From DATMNI01 sp035570275 (lineage in GTDB: Bacteria > Acidobacteriota > Terriglobia > Bryobacterales > Bryobacteraceae): a stretch of 64,000 nt of DNA. Positions within the stretch are counted from its first letter, which is position 1. The number at the start of each line of letters is the position of its first letter. Below are positions 23,674 through 32,914 of this stretch, one piece after another. A program made the position numbers and the translations under genes. The DNA lies in assembly GCA_035570275.1 (NCBI GenBank), contig DATMNI010000280.1:1-64000 (forward strand), given 5' to 3'. The notes under the pieces were generated by a model. It did not search any database and was not told the DNA's origin. It was given only the letters and a program-made list of their open reading frames with translations.

Positions 23674-26600
23674 CTACTGGACCGCGATCGTGATCCCGGC
23701 CTGAGTGTTTGTGCCTCCCACCGCAATCGCCAGCGCGATCGTGGCGCCGGATGGCGCGGTCGCGGGAATCTGCAAGTTCACCTGCATCACGCCGGAGACT
23801 ATGCCCGGGGCGGACCCGGCGTACAGTACAGGGGCCACAATACCACCAACTGTCGCCGTGACCGCGAGATTCGGCTTCTTGAGTCCGGTGCCGTCCGCAG
23901 GCGTTACCGTGCCGTTGGTACCGATCGGTGAAGTCTGCCCTTCCCCGGTCATGTAGACTGTCACTACCGAACCCTTGGGCGCCGGCGTGGCCGGTCCGTT
24001 GACCGTCCTGCCGTCCTGGTTAAGCGTAGCGCCCGGTCCCGTTCCCGACAGATTGAGCGAGTAGATTCCCGGCGCGCTTGTCACCACATTAAACGAGGTG
24101 GGGGCGGATGGCACGCCCAGGTACTCCACCTGCACACTGGTGGACGTGCGGCCGGCGACGCCATAAGGAACCATGACGCTGGTTTGGACGGCGGATGCGT
24201 AGATGACCGGCGCCGCTACGCCGTCAAAAAGAACCCGCGTGTTGCCGGTAACGGTGGTCACGACGCCGCCTGATACTTGACCCCCGGCGAGCGTGGCGGG
24301 ACCGAGGCCGCTTCCGAAGATAGTAATGTTCTCTCCGGGCGAAAGGCCGCCGGTGCTGCCGCTGGCGGCGTTAATAATGGCGCTCACCACCGGGGTGGGA
24401 ACTGTCACCACGGTGAGAGTAACCGCCACCGTGGCGGTGGTGGCATTGGGCGAACTGATGCTGACGGTTCCGGTGTAAGTGCCGGCCGCCAGGATGAGCG
24501 GGTTCACCGCCACCGAAAGGGCAGCCGGCGTGTTGGCGGTGGTGGGCGTGACCGAAAGCCAATTCGCGCCGTCCTTCGTGGCTGCCGTCATGGTCAGCGG
24601 AATGCTGCTCCCCGTGGTGGCGACTTGCACCGATTGCGCCACCGGGGGCGCGGACGATCCAATCGTGAAGGCGAATGCCAGCGTCGCAGGCGTGGCGGTA
24701 ATGGTTTGCGGCGTCACCACGTTCAACGTCACCGGAATGCTGATGGGGCTGCCGCTGGCGGTTGGCGCCGTGATGGTCACCGTCCCCGTATACTGGCCTA
24801 CCGCCAGGTTGCCCGCGTTGGCCGAAACCTGTACGGCCCCCGGTGTGTTGCCACTGGCCGGAGTTGCCGTAAGCCATGTGCCGCCGCCGGCCGCGGCTGC
24901 TGTCACCGTGAAGGCAATCGGCGCCGTGGCGCCGGATGCCGTCACGTTAATAGTCTGTGGGGCGGACGATCCGCCCGTCGCCTGCGTGAACGTGAGAGCC
25001 GTCGGCGCCGCCGAGATGGTTCCCGCCGTCACCGCCAGAGTGACCTGCACGCTAGCCGGGCTGCCGGAGATCGGGCTGCCGCCCGACCCGAATGCCGTAA
25101 CCGTAACGGTGCCTGAATAGAGTCCAGGGGTCAGTTTGGATCCGTCTACCGTCACGGAAAGGCTGCTGTTTGTGGTTCCACCGGAAGGAGTGACCGAAAG
25201 CCACGCCGCGCCATCCTTGGTGGCTGCGACCGCCGTGTAATTCAATGCCTGGCCGGTGCTCGAAACCTGCACCGTCTGCGCCCCCGGCGCCGTACCGCCT
25301 GCAAGCTGAGTGAATGACAGCGTGCTGGTACCTAAAGAGAGCGCGCCGGAAGTGACCGTAAGCGTAACCGGAATTGTCACCGGGCTGTTAGCCACAGCCG
25401 CGCCGGCCGGACCCGTGGCCGTAACTGTCACACTGCCGGTGTAGGTTCCCGCCGACAGATTTGCGCCTGGAAATGCCGTGATCAGAAGGCTGTTGTTGCT
25501 GGCCGTGGTACCGGACAACTGATTGACGGACAGCCAGGGGCCGCCGGTGGCCGTGGTGAATGCCACGGTGTAACTAAGCGGGCTGGCCGCGTTCGTGCTG
25601 GTCAGGTTGACTACCTGCGACGCCTGCCCGTTCACCGGCACGGCGAATGCCACGGGCGTTTGAGATACCAGCAGCAACGCGTTGTTGCTGACGAAAAGCG
25701 TCACGGGTATGACCAATGGACTGTTGGGAGCCGCGACGTTGGTCGACGGATTGGTCGCCGCAATCGTTATCGTGCCGGTGCAAGTGGCGGCAGTCAGAGC
25801 CGTGGGATTTAACACCGATACCGTTACGGTCCCATTGGTCACACCGGCCGCCCCATTGAGCCCCAGCCAGGTGCCGCACGAAGTCGTGGCCGCGGTAGCC
25901 GTGTAGTTCAAAGATGCGCCCGTGCTGCTGCTTAAGGTAATGCTCTGAGAGCCGGGCGCCGCCTGACCGGTCTGGTAGGCGAACGATAAGGAGCAAGCCG
26001 CACTGGCTGCCGTGCACCCGTTGGCCACTATCAGCGGATCGTTGGCGACGATCAGGTTCACCGGAATCTGCTGCGGGCCATTTCCGGTTCCGCTGCCGGT
26101 GACTGTGATGGTGCCAGTGTAGGTGCCAGGCGCCAATCCCGCGGGGTTGACGGCCACCGAAAACGGCGAGCCGGTTACTGCCCCGGTTGTCGGAGGAGTC
26201 ACGACAATCCAATTGACGCTGGGGGTTCCGTAGGTCACCGTGATGCCGAGCGGAATGGTCCCGCTGGTGGCAGTGGGTGTCACGCTCTGCGCGGGCGGAA
26301 CGGCGCCGCTCAGCTCATACGTGAAGTTCAAAGGGGCGTTGGGCACAATCAACAGCGGAGAAGTCGAGACCAGCAGCGAGACGTTCACGTTGACCGTGGA
26401 CGGAGTGAAGCCTGGCGCGGAAATCGCCACGTTGCAGTTATAAGGTGTGGCGCTGGCCGGCAGATTGGCGGCGGTGTTATAACCGATAGTTACCGGTGCG
26501 CTGCCGGTGGCCGCCGACACGCTGGTCGGACTGATTGTGACCCAGGGGCTCCCCGACGGATTGGGACATGTCCCGGGAGCCACGGTGAAGGACAAGGGCA

Positions 26601-27378
26601 GGGTGGCAGTGGTTGAAACTGTGAGGACCTGAGAGGCTGCGTTATTGGTGCCGCCGATTTGAAAGCCCAGGTTTAGGGAGGTGGGAGTGACGGCGACCGG
26701 CGGGGTCGGAGTGACTGTGAGGGTCACCAACACGGTAAGAGGCGGACTGTTAGCCGGTGTGATGGTGATGGATCCGTTATACGTCCCAGCGGCCAGGAAA
26801 GGCACTACGGCATTGTTGAGAGACACAAATATCGTGGTCGGCGCATTTCCGGAAGGTGGGTTAACCGCCAGCCAGGTTCCCCCCGTCGAGGTGGCCGCGA
26901 CCGCGCTGAATGAAGTGGTCTGGCCGGAAAGCACGAGTGTCTGTGAGGCCGGAGTGCTCCCCAAAACCGTGGTGAACTGTAACGATTGGGGGCTTGCCCC
27001 GATGCTGCTCACGGTAAGCGACACCGGCACAGTCAAGGAGGCAGTGGCCCCGACAAAGATCTGAATCTGGGCGCCGTAGGTACCCGGCTGCAGCCCGGTC
27101 GGATCCGCCGTTACGGTAACTGCCGAGGGTGCTGTTCCGAGTATGGTTCCAGTCTGTGGATTCACGGTCAACCAGTTCGGGTTGGTCGTGTTGGAAGTCG
27201 CGAAGAAGTTGACCGAAGGGCCGGAACTGGTGATGTTCAGTGTCTGCGATACCTTCGCCCCGCCGAACTGGGCGGAAAAACTCATGGGGCTTTTGTCGAC
27301 GGATAAAGTTTGCGCTTGCACGCCACCGGCAGCAAGGCAACTGAGAATCAGGGCAGGAACGGAAAAAATTCGCTTCAA
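23674..27378 (-). CDS. Large secreted BACON-type repeat protein with Solibacter C-terminal domain
   Basis: 1234-aa exported protein. I place the start at TTG 27378, giving LKRIFSVPALILSCLAAGGV with cleavage after VQAQ; GGAGG lies 6 bp upstream and no ATG or GTG fits as well. Residues 30-950 hold about ten repeats of roughly 90-100 residues, each with a WL[ST]V..PSSG/NG turn and a LxxGTYTGTVTV strand pair, as in BACON-like modules. The last 220 residues (SAIINAASGSTGGLSPGENI, then ITIFGSGLGP, TVYMTGEGQTSP and GVMQVNLQIP) match the TIGR03437-type end. Probable surface or carbohydrate-binding role; no enzymatic domain seen. Confidence 0.85.
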   Translation of the reverse strand: MKRIFSVPALILSCLAAGGVQAQTLSVDKSPMSFSAQFGGAKVSQTLNITSSGPSVNFFATSNTTNPNWLTVNPQTGTILGTAPSAVTVTADPTGLQPGTYGAQIQIFVGATASLTVPVSLTVSSIGASPQSLQFTTVLGSTPASQTLVLSGQTTSFSAVAATSTGGTWLAVNPPSGNAPTTIFVSLNNAVVPFLAAGTYNGSITITPANSPPLTVLVTLTVTPTPPVAVTPTSLNLGFQIGGTNNAASQVLTVSTTATLPLSFTVAPGTCPNPSGSPWVTISPTSVSAATGSAPVTIGYNTAANLPASATPYNCNVAISAPGFTPSTVNVNVSLLVSTSPLLIVPNAPLNFTYELSGAVPPAQSVTPTATSGTIPLGITVTYGTPSVNWIVVTPPTTGAVTGSPFSVAVNPAGLAPGTYTGTITVTGSGTGNGPQQIPVNLIVANDPLIVANGCTAASAACSLSFAYQTGQAAPGSQSITLSSSTGASLNYTATAATTSCGTWLGLNGAAGVTNGTVTVSVLNPTALTAATCTGTITIAATNPSTNVAAPNSPLVIPVTLFVSNNALLLVSQTPVAFAVPVNGQASQVVNLTSTNAASPLSYTVAFTTATGGPWLSVNQLSGTTASNNSLLITAFPGANLSAGTYTGSVTVTATGPAGAAVANSPVTIPVTLTVTSGALSLGTSTLSFTQLAGGTAPGAQTVQVSSTGQALNYTAVAATKDGAAWLSVTPSGGTTNSSLSVTVDGSKLTPGLYSGTVTVTAFGSGGSPISGSPASVQVTLAVTAGTISAAPTALTFTQATGGSSAPQTINVTASGATAPIAFTVTAAAAGGGTWLTATPASGNTPGAVQVSANAGNLAVGQYTGTVTITAPTASGSPISIPVTLNVVTPQTITATPATLAFAFTIGSSAPPVAQSVQVATTGSSIPLTMTAATKDGANWLSVTPTTANTPAALSVAVNPLILAAGTYTGTVSISSPNATTATVAVTLTVVTVPTPVVSAIINAASGSTGGLSPGENITIFGSGLGPATLAGGQVSGGVVTTVTGNTRVLFDGVAAPVIYASAVQTSVMVPYGVAGRTSTSVQVEYLGVPSAPTSFNVVTSAPGIYSLNLSGTGPGATLNQDGRTVNGPATPAPKGSVVTVYMTGEGQTSPIGTNGTVTPADGTGLKKPNLAVTATVGGIVAPVLYAGSAPGIVSGVMQVNLQIPATAPSGATIALAIAVGGTNTQAGITIAVQ

Positions 27379-27913
27379 CGTGAACCTCCAGAGATATAGG
27401 CAGTCTTGATGGGAAGAACGCCCTACAGCACTACCCCTTGAGCACGGCTCGTGCCAATGAGCGCCCCCAAAAACAAGATATACCATTCATGTTTTGGATA
27501 CAAGGGTATTCGTAAGTTACGAATCGGGAATCGTAAGTTATGAACAGCGCGGCTCGATCGTTACAGCGCCTGAATCGCGCCTTCATCGGAGGAGACACGT
27601 TGGAATCCGACACAGTGGGTGTTTCCATCGGCCACGTCTCTGACGGGACAAACGCAACTTTTGCGCTACTTCGTACACTTTGCAGAGATAAGGGTGAGCT
27701 GACAATGCCTGCAACTAAGTACACTGTTTCAGAAGTTCCCAAACGTTATCCGGGAAACCGCTTGCTTACGCGCGCGGCGCCGATCAGAGCCGCGGCTCGA
27801 TCCGAGCCGCGACCGTAAGGAAGCGGTTCCCTCCAAAGCCGCGACCTGTGTTTGTGAAATCGTTTACTTAAGTTGAGTCAGGGCCGCAGATTGGACAGGC
27901 ATGGAGCCCAACT
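27379..27913. other. Gene-free interval upstream of the BACON-repeat gene
   Basis: 535 bp between the repeat-protein start and the 3' end of nadD. It must contain the promoter of the large gene; a short AT-richer tract at about 27480-27560 with repeated CGTAAGTTA/CGTAAGTTATG is the best candidate. It also holds a family C palindrome. Short frames on both strands lack protein-like features. Confidence 0.4.
27753..27831. repeat. Palindromic element, family C copy 1
   Basis: Outer arms GGAAACCGCTTGCTTACG (27753-27770) and CGTAAGGAAGCGGTTCC (27814-27830) are inverted; inside, GAGCCGCGGCTC-type arms pair again. The same design (CTCCCTAACGGTCGTGGCTC and complement) recurs at 57665-57731. Confidence 0.8.
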
Positions 27914-28480
27914 CTACCGGTACAGACCGTGCTGTTTGGTGTAATCCAGTACAGTCGCCGGCACCGCCGGCGGGTCTTGGCCGGCGGCCAACGCGCGCCG
28001 GATTTCGGAGGACGAGACCGGAAGTTCGAGAGTATCCAGGCGCTCCACACGGACCCCGGAGGGCACCGTGTACTCGTGTCCCGGCCGGCTCACCACCAGG
28101 AAACAGACGCTGCGCGCTACATCCCGCCAGCGGTGCCAGGTACGAATTTCGGCGAAGGCGTCGGCGCCGATCAGGAAGTAGAGTTCGTCGCCGGGCGCAA
28201 GACCGCCCCGCAGCCGTTCGATGGTGTCGATGGAGTAGCTGCGGGCGGTGCCCTCCTCAATCCGCGACACTTCGAATTGCGGCTGGTCCTGGCAGGCCAA
28301 TTCGGCCATGCGCACGCGGTCCTCAAAGGGCGCGTGCGTGATGCCGGCCTTGTGCGGCGGGTGGAAGGCCGGAACGAAGAGCACGCGGTCAAGCTGAAAC
28401 TGCTCCGCGGCCAGGCGCGCGACGGAAAGATGGGCCTTGTGAATGGGATCGAAGGTTCCGCCGAAGAGTGCCAGTTTCAT
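27914..28480 (-). CDS. nadD: Nicotinate-nucleotide adenylyltransferase
   Basis: 188-aa enzyme that makes deamido-NAD from nicotinate mononucleotide and ATP in NAD synthesis. Nucleotidyltransferase motifs are plain: LFGGTFDPIHKAHL (residues 4-17, the HxxH site), FVPAFHPPHK near 35, FLIGADAFAEIRTWHRW near 102 and the C-terminal SSSEIRRAL near 157. Length is normal. The gene is followed by a three-unit 18-bp repeat array upstream of its start and by cyclophilin on the same strand. Confidence 0.95.
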   Translation of the reverse strand: MKLALFGGTFDPIHKAHLSVARLAAEQFQLDRVLFVPAFHPPHKAGITHAPFEDRVRMAELACQDQPQFEVSRIEEGTARSYSIDTIERLRGGLAPGDELYFLIGADAFAEIRTWHRWRDVARSVCFLVVSRPGHEYTVPSGVRVERLDTLELPVSSSEIRRALAAGQDPPAVPATVLDYTKQHGLYR

Positions 28481-28484
28481 AGTG

Positions 28485-28538
28485 GGCAGGCCTCCGGAGT
28501 GGGGCAGGTCTCCGGAGTGGGGCAGGCCTCCGGACCGG
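28485..28538. repeat. Three 18-bp tandem repeats upstream of nadD
   Basis: Units near GGCAGGCCTCCGGAGTGG start at 28485, 28503 and 28521 (one mismatch in the second, two in the third). They fill the gap between the cyclophilin stop and the nadD start, so they sit in the nadD leader. Confidence 0.9.
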
Positions 28539-28544
28539 CCCGGC

Positions 28545-29033
28545 CTACGTCCTCTCGATCTTCACGGAGTTAATGCGAACTTCCTTCTTGGGCCTGTCCT
28601 GCCCGTCGCGCGGAACTTTGGAGATCTTCTCCACCACCGGATAGCCTTCGGTCACTTCGCCGAAAACGCTGTGCTTGTTGTCCAGGAAGGTGGTGGCTGC
28701 GACGGTAATGAAGAACTGGCTGCCGTTGGTGTGGGGCCCGGCGTTGGCCATGGAAAGGATGCCCGGCTTGGTGTGCTTCAGCGCGGGGTGGAACTCGTCG
28801 GCGAATTTGTATCCCGGACCGCCGGTCCCGGTGCCTTTCGGGTCGCCGCCCTGGATCATGAAGTCCGGTATGACGCGGTGAAAAATCGTACCGTCGTAAA
28901 ACGGCTTGCCGGTCTTGGTCCCTTCGGCGAGACTGACGAAGTTCTCAACGGTCTTGGGCGCCTTATCGTGGTGCAGTTTAACTTTGAACTTGCCTTCGGT
29001 AGTGTCGAATGCGGCGTAGATTTCGTTGGCCAT
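28545..29033 (-). CDS. Peptidyl-prolyl cis-trans isomerase, cyclophilin type
   Basis: 162-aa cytoplasmic cyclophilin (no signal peptide) that isomerises Xaa-Pro bonds. The family core is evident: KTVENFVSLAEG, FYDGTIFHRVIPDFMIQGGD (residues 50-69, containing the catalytic Arg in FHRV), GPHTNGSQFFI near 104 and KHSVFGEV near 124. ATG 29033 is chosen over GTG 29036. Upstream of nadD on the same strand, possibly co-transcribed. Confidence 0.93.
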   Translation of the reverse strand: MANEIYAAFDTTEGKFKVKLHHDKAPKTVENFVSLAEGTKTGKPFYDGTIFHRVIPDFMIQGGDPKGTGTGGPGYKFADEFHPALKHTKPGILSMANAGPHTNGSQFFITVAATTFLDNKHSVFGEVTEGYPVVEKISKVPRDGQDRPKKEVRINSVKIERT

Positions 29034-29178
29034 CACAGCGATTGTAACAGCACACGCGTCCCACCGGCCGAACTCGCCGGCGGCTTACCCTATGTTAAAC
29101 TTGCCATAGTATTCTGCGCCGGAAACCGCGCGAAACGGGGCGATCCATTGTATTTTGGTACGCCGGCCATCAATTAGC

Positions 29179-29424
29179 ATGCATTCGGAGACCGTGAATC
29201 CGCTGACCTTGGAAGAGCACCGCCAATTAGGCCGGGAATTGAACGCCATGAACGGGCGCATGCGGGAGCTGGCCCAACTGGTGTTGGCGGTCTATGGGCC
29301 GAACAATCACGCGTCGTTCACTTTCCTGAAAACCGCCACGTCTATTGAACGGCTGTGCCAGGATATGCAAGCCCAGCTCGCCGTGGACTACCCGGGATAT
29401 TCGGTAGAAAAGTTCTACCTGTAG
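29179..29424 (+). CDS. Small conserved-looking hypothetical protein
   Basis: 81-aa predicted helical protein of unknown function, beginning MHSETVNPLTLEEHRQLGRE and ending in DYPGYSVEKFYL. Its sequence is charged and ordered with codon use like the neighbours, so it is probably real. It stands alone between the divergent cyclophilin gene and a TonB receptor. No domain recognised. Confidence 0.6.
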   Translation: MHSETVNPLTLEEHRQLGRELNAMNGRMRELAQLVLAVYGPNNHASFTFLKTATSIERLCQDMQAQLAVDYPGYSVEKFYL

Positions 29425-29584
29425 TCCGCCGGTATAGCCCGCCTCAGGCCATTCGGGTATCGGCGGACGCCCGCGGGAAGCGCACGCGAAGCTTCCCTGC
29501 GTTTGGCGTCGGGCCTGGGCCGCACCGGGCGCGACCAGCGCGAAGATATTAAAGCTCAGACCTGCCTCTGCCGATACGGATAGT

Positions 29585-31651
29585 GTGCAGACTCATGTCG
29601 GCGTCGCGCGGAAACTGCCCTTGTTCAAGGCGGCGCGCCACCCATTCACAAGCCGTGGCGCTTTGGTATTGCTGGCCGCGGCGTTACTCACCTTTCCCAG
29701 CCGGGCACAGCCAAAACCGGAGGACCTGGGCCAGCGGAGCATCGAAGACCTGATGAACTATGAGGTCACTTCCGTGTCGAAAAAGGAACAGAAGATGTCT
29801 CAGGTGGCGGCGGCGGTCTTCGTCATTACCGCCGAAGATATCCGGCGCTCAGGGGCGACGAATATTCCCGACTTGCTCAGAATGGTGCCGGGGTTGGATG
29901 TGGGCCAGATCAACTCCAACACCTGGGCCGTCTCCGCACGAGGTTTCAATCACGAACTTGCCGACAAATTGCTGGTACTCATCGACGGCCGGAGCGTGTA
30001 CACCCTGACCTTCGCGGGCGTCACGTGGGACACCCAGGATGTGCCGCTGGAGGACATCGCTCGCATTGAAGTGATCCGCGGTCCGGGCGGGACGCTATGG
30101 GGCGCCAACGCGGTGAACGGCGTCATCAATGTGATCACGAAGAAGTCCGCCGACACCCAGGGCGCGCTGATCGCCACCGGTGGCGGCACCCAGGAGCGAG
30201 CGTCCGCGACGGCACAGTATGGCGGCAAGATCGCCGGAGATTTCAGTTACCGTGTTTTTTCGAAATACCTGGACCGCAATCATTCCCCCGACTTGACCGG
30301 CGGCGACAATTCGTTTGATAACTGGCATCTTCTGCATGGCGGCTTCCGGGTGGACGGCAGCCTCTCCGCGGCAGACTCGTTGACATTTCAAGGAGATATT
30401 TACAGCGGGAGCGAAGGAGCGGAGATCATCCACACGTCCATCGACCCGCCCGAAAACACCAACGTACGAACGCACGCCGATCTCTCCGGCGGCAATATTC
30501 TAGGGCGGTGGAGCCATCTCTCTGCTAACGGCTCGGAAACCACGTTGCAGTTCTACTACGACAGAAATGCGCGATACGGGCCGGAATCCAACGAAATTCG
30601 TAACACCATCGACTTCGATCTCCAGCATCGCCTGTCTCTGGGCGCACGGCACGACGTGATGTGGGGCGTGGGATACCGCTTGAGCGCGGATCACACCGAG
30701 GGAACTATCGATCTCGCCTACATCCCCTCCGCGCGGACGGTTCAGATCTTCAGTTCATTTGTGCAGGATGAAATCACGCTGCGGCCCGGCCGGTTGTTCC
30801 TGACGGTGGGTACCAAGGTGGAGCACGACGACTTCAACGGCTATGACGTCGATCCGAGCGTCCGATTGGCCTGGACTCCGAGCACCCGCCACACTCTATG
30901 GGCCGCTGCTTCGCGCGCCAGCCGCACGCCATCCCGGCTCGACACCGCCGCCTACATCGGGATCGCTGCATTCCCGGGCGACGACGGCGTGCCGCGGGAA
31001 GTGATTCTCTACGGCAACCCGCACCAGCAGGCCGAGCACGTGATTGCGAACGAAGTGGGCTATCGCGCGCAGCTCAGCCGCCGGCTCTCCGTGGACATCG
31101 CATCCTTCTTCAATACTTATGACAATATCAGGACAAGGGAGTTCGGCACGCCTTTCTTTCAGCCCGTCCCCGGCCCCGCGCGCTGGGTGATTCCGATTAC
31201 GTGGGGCAACAAAATGCACGGCACAACTCAGGGCACTGAGGTGTCGGCGGACTGGAGAGTGGACAACCGCTGGACGTTGAGTCCCGGCTATTCGCTTCTG
31301 CAGATGCATCTGCACCCGGATGCCGGAGGGCAGGATTCCTCGTCCGGGCCCGGCACGGAGGGCTCGAACCCGCGCCATCAGGCAAGTCTCAGGTCGCACG
31401 TGGATCTCGGGCGCAGCCTCTCATGGGACACGGGCGTCTACTTTGTTGATAGCCTGCCGGCGCAAGCGATTCCCGCGTATGTGCGGGTTGACACCCGATT
31501 GAGCTGGCAGTTCGGCGAGAGGCTGGAATTCAGTCTGGTGGGACAGAACCTGCTCCAGGACCATCACCCGGAGTCCAACGACATATTCACGATCGTCAAT
31601 CCGTCGCAGGTAAAGCGCGGCGCCTATGCCAAAGTCACCTGGCGATTCTGA
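29585..31651 (+). CDS. TonB-dependent outer-membrane receptor
   Basis: 688-aa receptor. Signal peptide region RGALVLLAAALLTFPSRAQ, then a plug domain (VTSVSKKEQKMSQVAAAVFV, TAEDIRRSGATNIPDLLRMV, VLIDGRSVYT, IEVIRGPGGTLWGANAVNGV) and a 22-strand-type beta-barrel ending in an aromatic residue (KRGAYAKVTWRF). The organisation resembles vitamin B12/siderophore receptors of the BtuB/FepA group, but no cobalamin riboswitch is seen upstream. GTG start at 29585 gives a long charged n-region; a later start is possible. Confidence 0.88.
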   Translation: MQTHVGVARKLPLFKAARHPFTSRGALVLLAAALLTFPSRAQPKPEDLGQRSIEDLMNYEVTSVSKKEQKMSQVAAAVFVITAEDIRRSGATNIPDLLRMVPGLDVGQINSNTWAVSARGFNHELADKLLVLIDGRSVYTLTFAGVTWDTQDVPLEDIARIEVIRGPGGTLWGANAVNGVINVITKKSADTQGALIATGGGTQERASATAQYGGKIAGDFSYRVFSKYLDRNHSPDLTGGDNSFDNWHLLHGGFRVDGSLSAADSLTFQGDIYSGSEGAEIIHTSIDPPENTNVRTHADLSGGNILGRWSHLSANGSETTLQFYYDRNARYGPESNEIRNTIDFDLQHRLSLGARHDVMWGVGYRLSADHTEGTIDLAYIPSARTVQIFSSFVQDEITLRPGRLFLTVGTKVEHDDFNGYDVDPSVRLAWTPSTRHTLWAAASRASRTPSRLDTAAYIGIAAFPGDDGVPREVILYGNPHQQAEHVIANEVGYRAQLSRRLSVDIASFFNTYDNIRTREFGTPFFQPVPGPARWVIPITWGNKMHGTTQGTEVSADWRVDNRWTLSPGYSLLQMHLHPDAGGQDSSSGPGTEGSNPRHQASLRSHVDLGRSLSWDTGVYFVDSLPAQAIPAYVRVDTRLSWQFGERLEFSLVGQNLLQDHHPESNDIFTIVNPSQVKRGAYAKVTWRF

Positions 31652-31798
31652 ACCTTCATGAATCGTCCCGCCCTCTCTGTAACTGCCGGCATCGCCAGCG
31701 GCAGACCCGGCCGACCCGCCCAACCCGGCCAGACCGGCCGCCCCCCGCGCAGCCGCCCTCGTTTCGTGGTAATATTCCGTCGAATCGGGAGGGGACGT

Positions 31799-32914
31799 AT
31801 GCGCACACTCGCACTTCTCATCGCCTTGAGTTTGACGGCGCTCGGGCAGCGCCACAAGATCGAGGAGGTCAATTCCGAAAAGCCGGAAGGCAAACTGCTC
31901 CAACAGATCATGCAGGAGAACGACGCCGCCAAGAAGGCCGCTCTGATGGATCAGTACGCCAGCCAGTTCCCCAAGGATGCCGGCACGCCCTGGGTTCTGG
32001 AGCAGCTCCAGGGCCTCTACGCGAAGGCCAATGACGCCGGCAAGGTCATCGCGGCCGGCGACCAATTGCTGGCGCTTGACCCAGACGACCCGGAAGCGGC
32101 GATGCAATGCCTGAAAGCCGCCGAAACCAAGAAGGATCTGCCGCTGATCAAGAAGTATTCGGCCGCTGCTTCGGCCTCAGCCCGCAAGATGGCCTCGGCG
32201 CCCCAGCCCAAGGAAGCCGACGAGGTGACCGCCTGGAAGAACGAAGTCGAATACGCCAAACAGGTGGACGCCTACGCCGAATACGCCATCTACCGCGTGG
32301 CGCTGGAATCGCGCGATCCCAAAGCGGTCATCGAGTTCGCCGGTCTGGTGAGGGAGCGCAATCCGAAAGGCGAGTACGCCGCCAAGGTGGTACAGCCGCT
32401 CTTCATCGCTTACCTGCAGTCCGGCGATACCGCCAAAGCCATCGGGCTGGCGGAAACCGTGCTGGCCACCGACCAGAACAACGAAGAGATGCTGCTGGCG
32501 GTGGCCGACAGCTACCTGCAGCAGAAGAAGGAGCCGGAGAAGGTTCACGCCTACGCGGCGAAGACTGTCGAAGTGATGGCCCAGAAGCCCAAGCCCGAGG
32601 GCGTGAGCGACGCCGACTGGACTATCCGCAAGAACCTGGTGACCGGGAACGCCCACTATCTGAACGGCAAGCAATACTACAACGAAACCGCCTTCGCCAA
32701 GGCCGACGTCGCGCTGCGCACCGCCTTGCCGCTGGTGGACGCCTCCAAGAAACCGGAGGTGCTTTACTTGCTGGGCTTCGCCAACTACAAACTGGATAAA
32801 CCTCAGGAAGCCGCGAACTATTACCGCGATTGTTCCGCCATCAAGAGCCCCTACCAGGCCACCGCCGCCAAGAACCTGCTGGGGCTCAAGAACCAATACC
32901 ACGGGATCAAGTGA
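31799..32914 (+). CDS. Secreted TPR-like repeat protein
   Basis: 371-aa protein with a signal peptide (MRTLALLIALSLTALGQ) and an otherwise alpha-helical, Ala/Lys-rich body. Helical pairs such as VIAAGDQLLALDPDDPEAAM and TKAIGLAETVLATDQNNEEM, then LLGFANYKLDKPQEAANYYR, have TPR character. Start ATG 31799 follows GGGAGGGG. Its TGA overlaps the GTG of the acetate kinase gene (GTGA), so the two are translationally coupled, although a functional link between them is not obvious. Confidence 0.8.
   Translation: MRTLALLIALSLTALGQRHKIEEVNSEKPEGKLLQQIMQENDAAKKAALMDQYASQFPKDAGTPWVLEQLQGLYAKANDAGKVIAAGDQLLALDPDDPEAAMQCLKAAETKKDLPLIKKYSAAASASARKMASAPQPKEADEVTAWKNEVEYAKQVDAYAEYAIYRVALESRDPKAVIEFAGLVRERNPKGEYAAKVVQPLFIAYLQSGDTAKAIGLAETVLATDQNNEEMLLAVADSYLQQKKEPEKVHAYAAKTVEVMAQKPKPEGVSDADWTIRKNLVTGNAHYLNGKQYYNETAFAKADVALRTALPLVDASKKPEVLYLLGFANYKLDKPQEAANYYRDCSAIKSPYQATAAKNLLGLKNQYHGIK

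Noticed and set aside
29425..29584. Cobalamin riboswitch upstream of the TonB receptor
   Set aside because: The conserved B12 box and the GCCACTG element are not seen; only ordinary GC-rich sequence is present.
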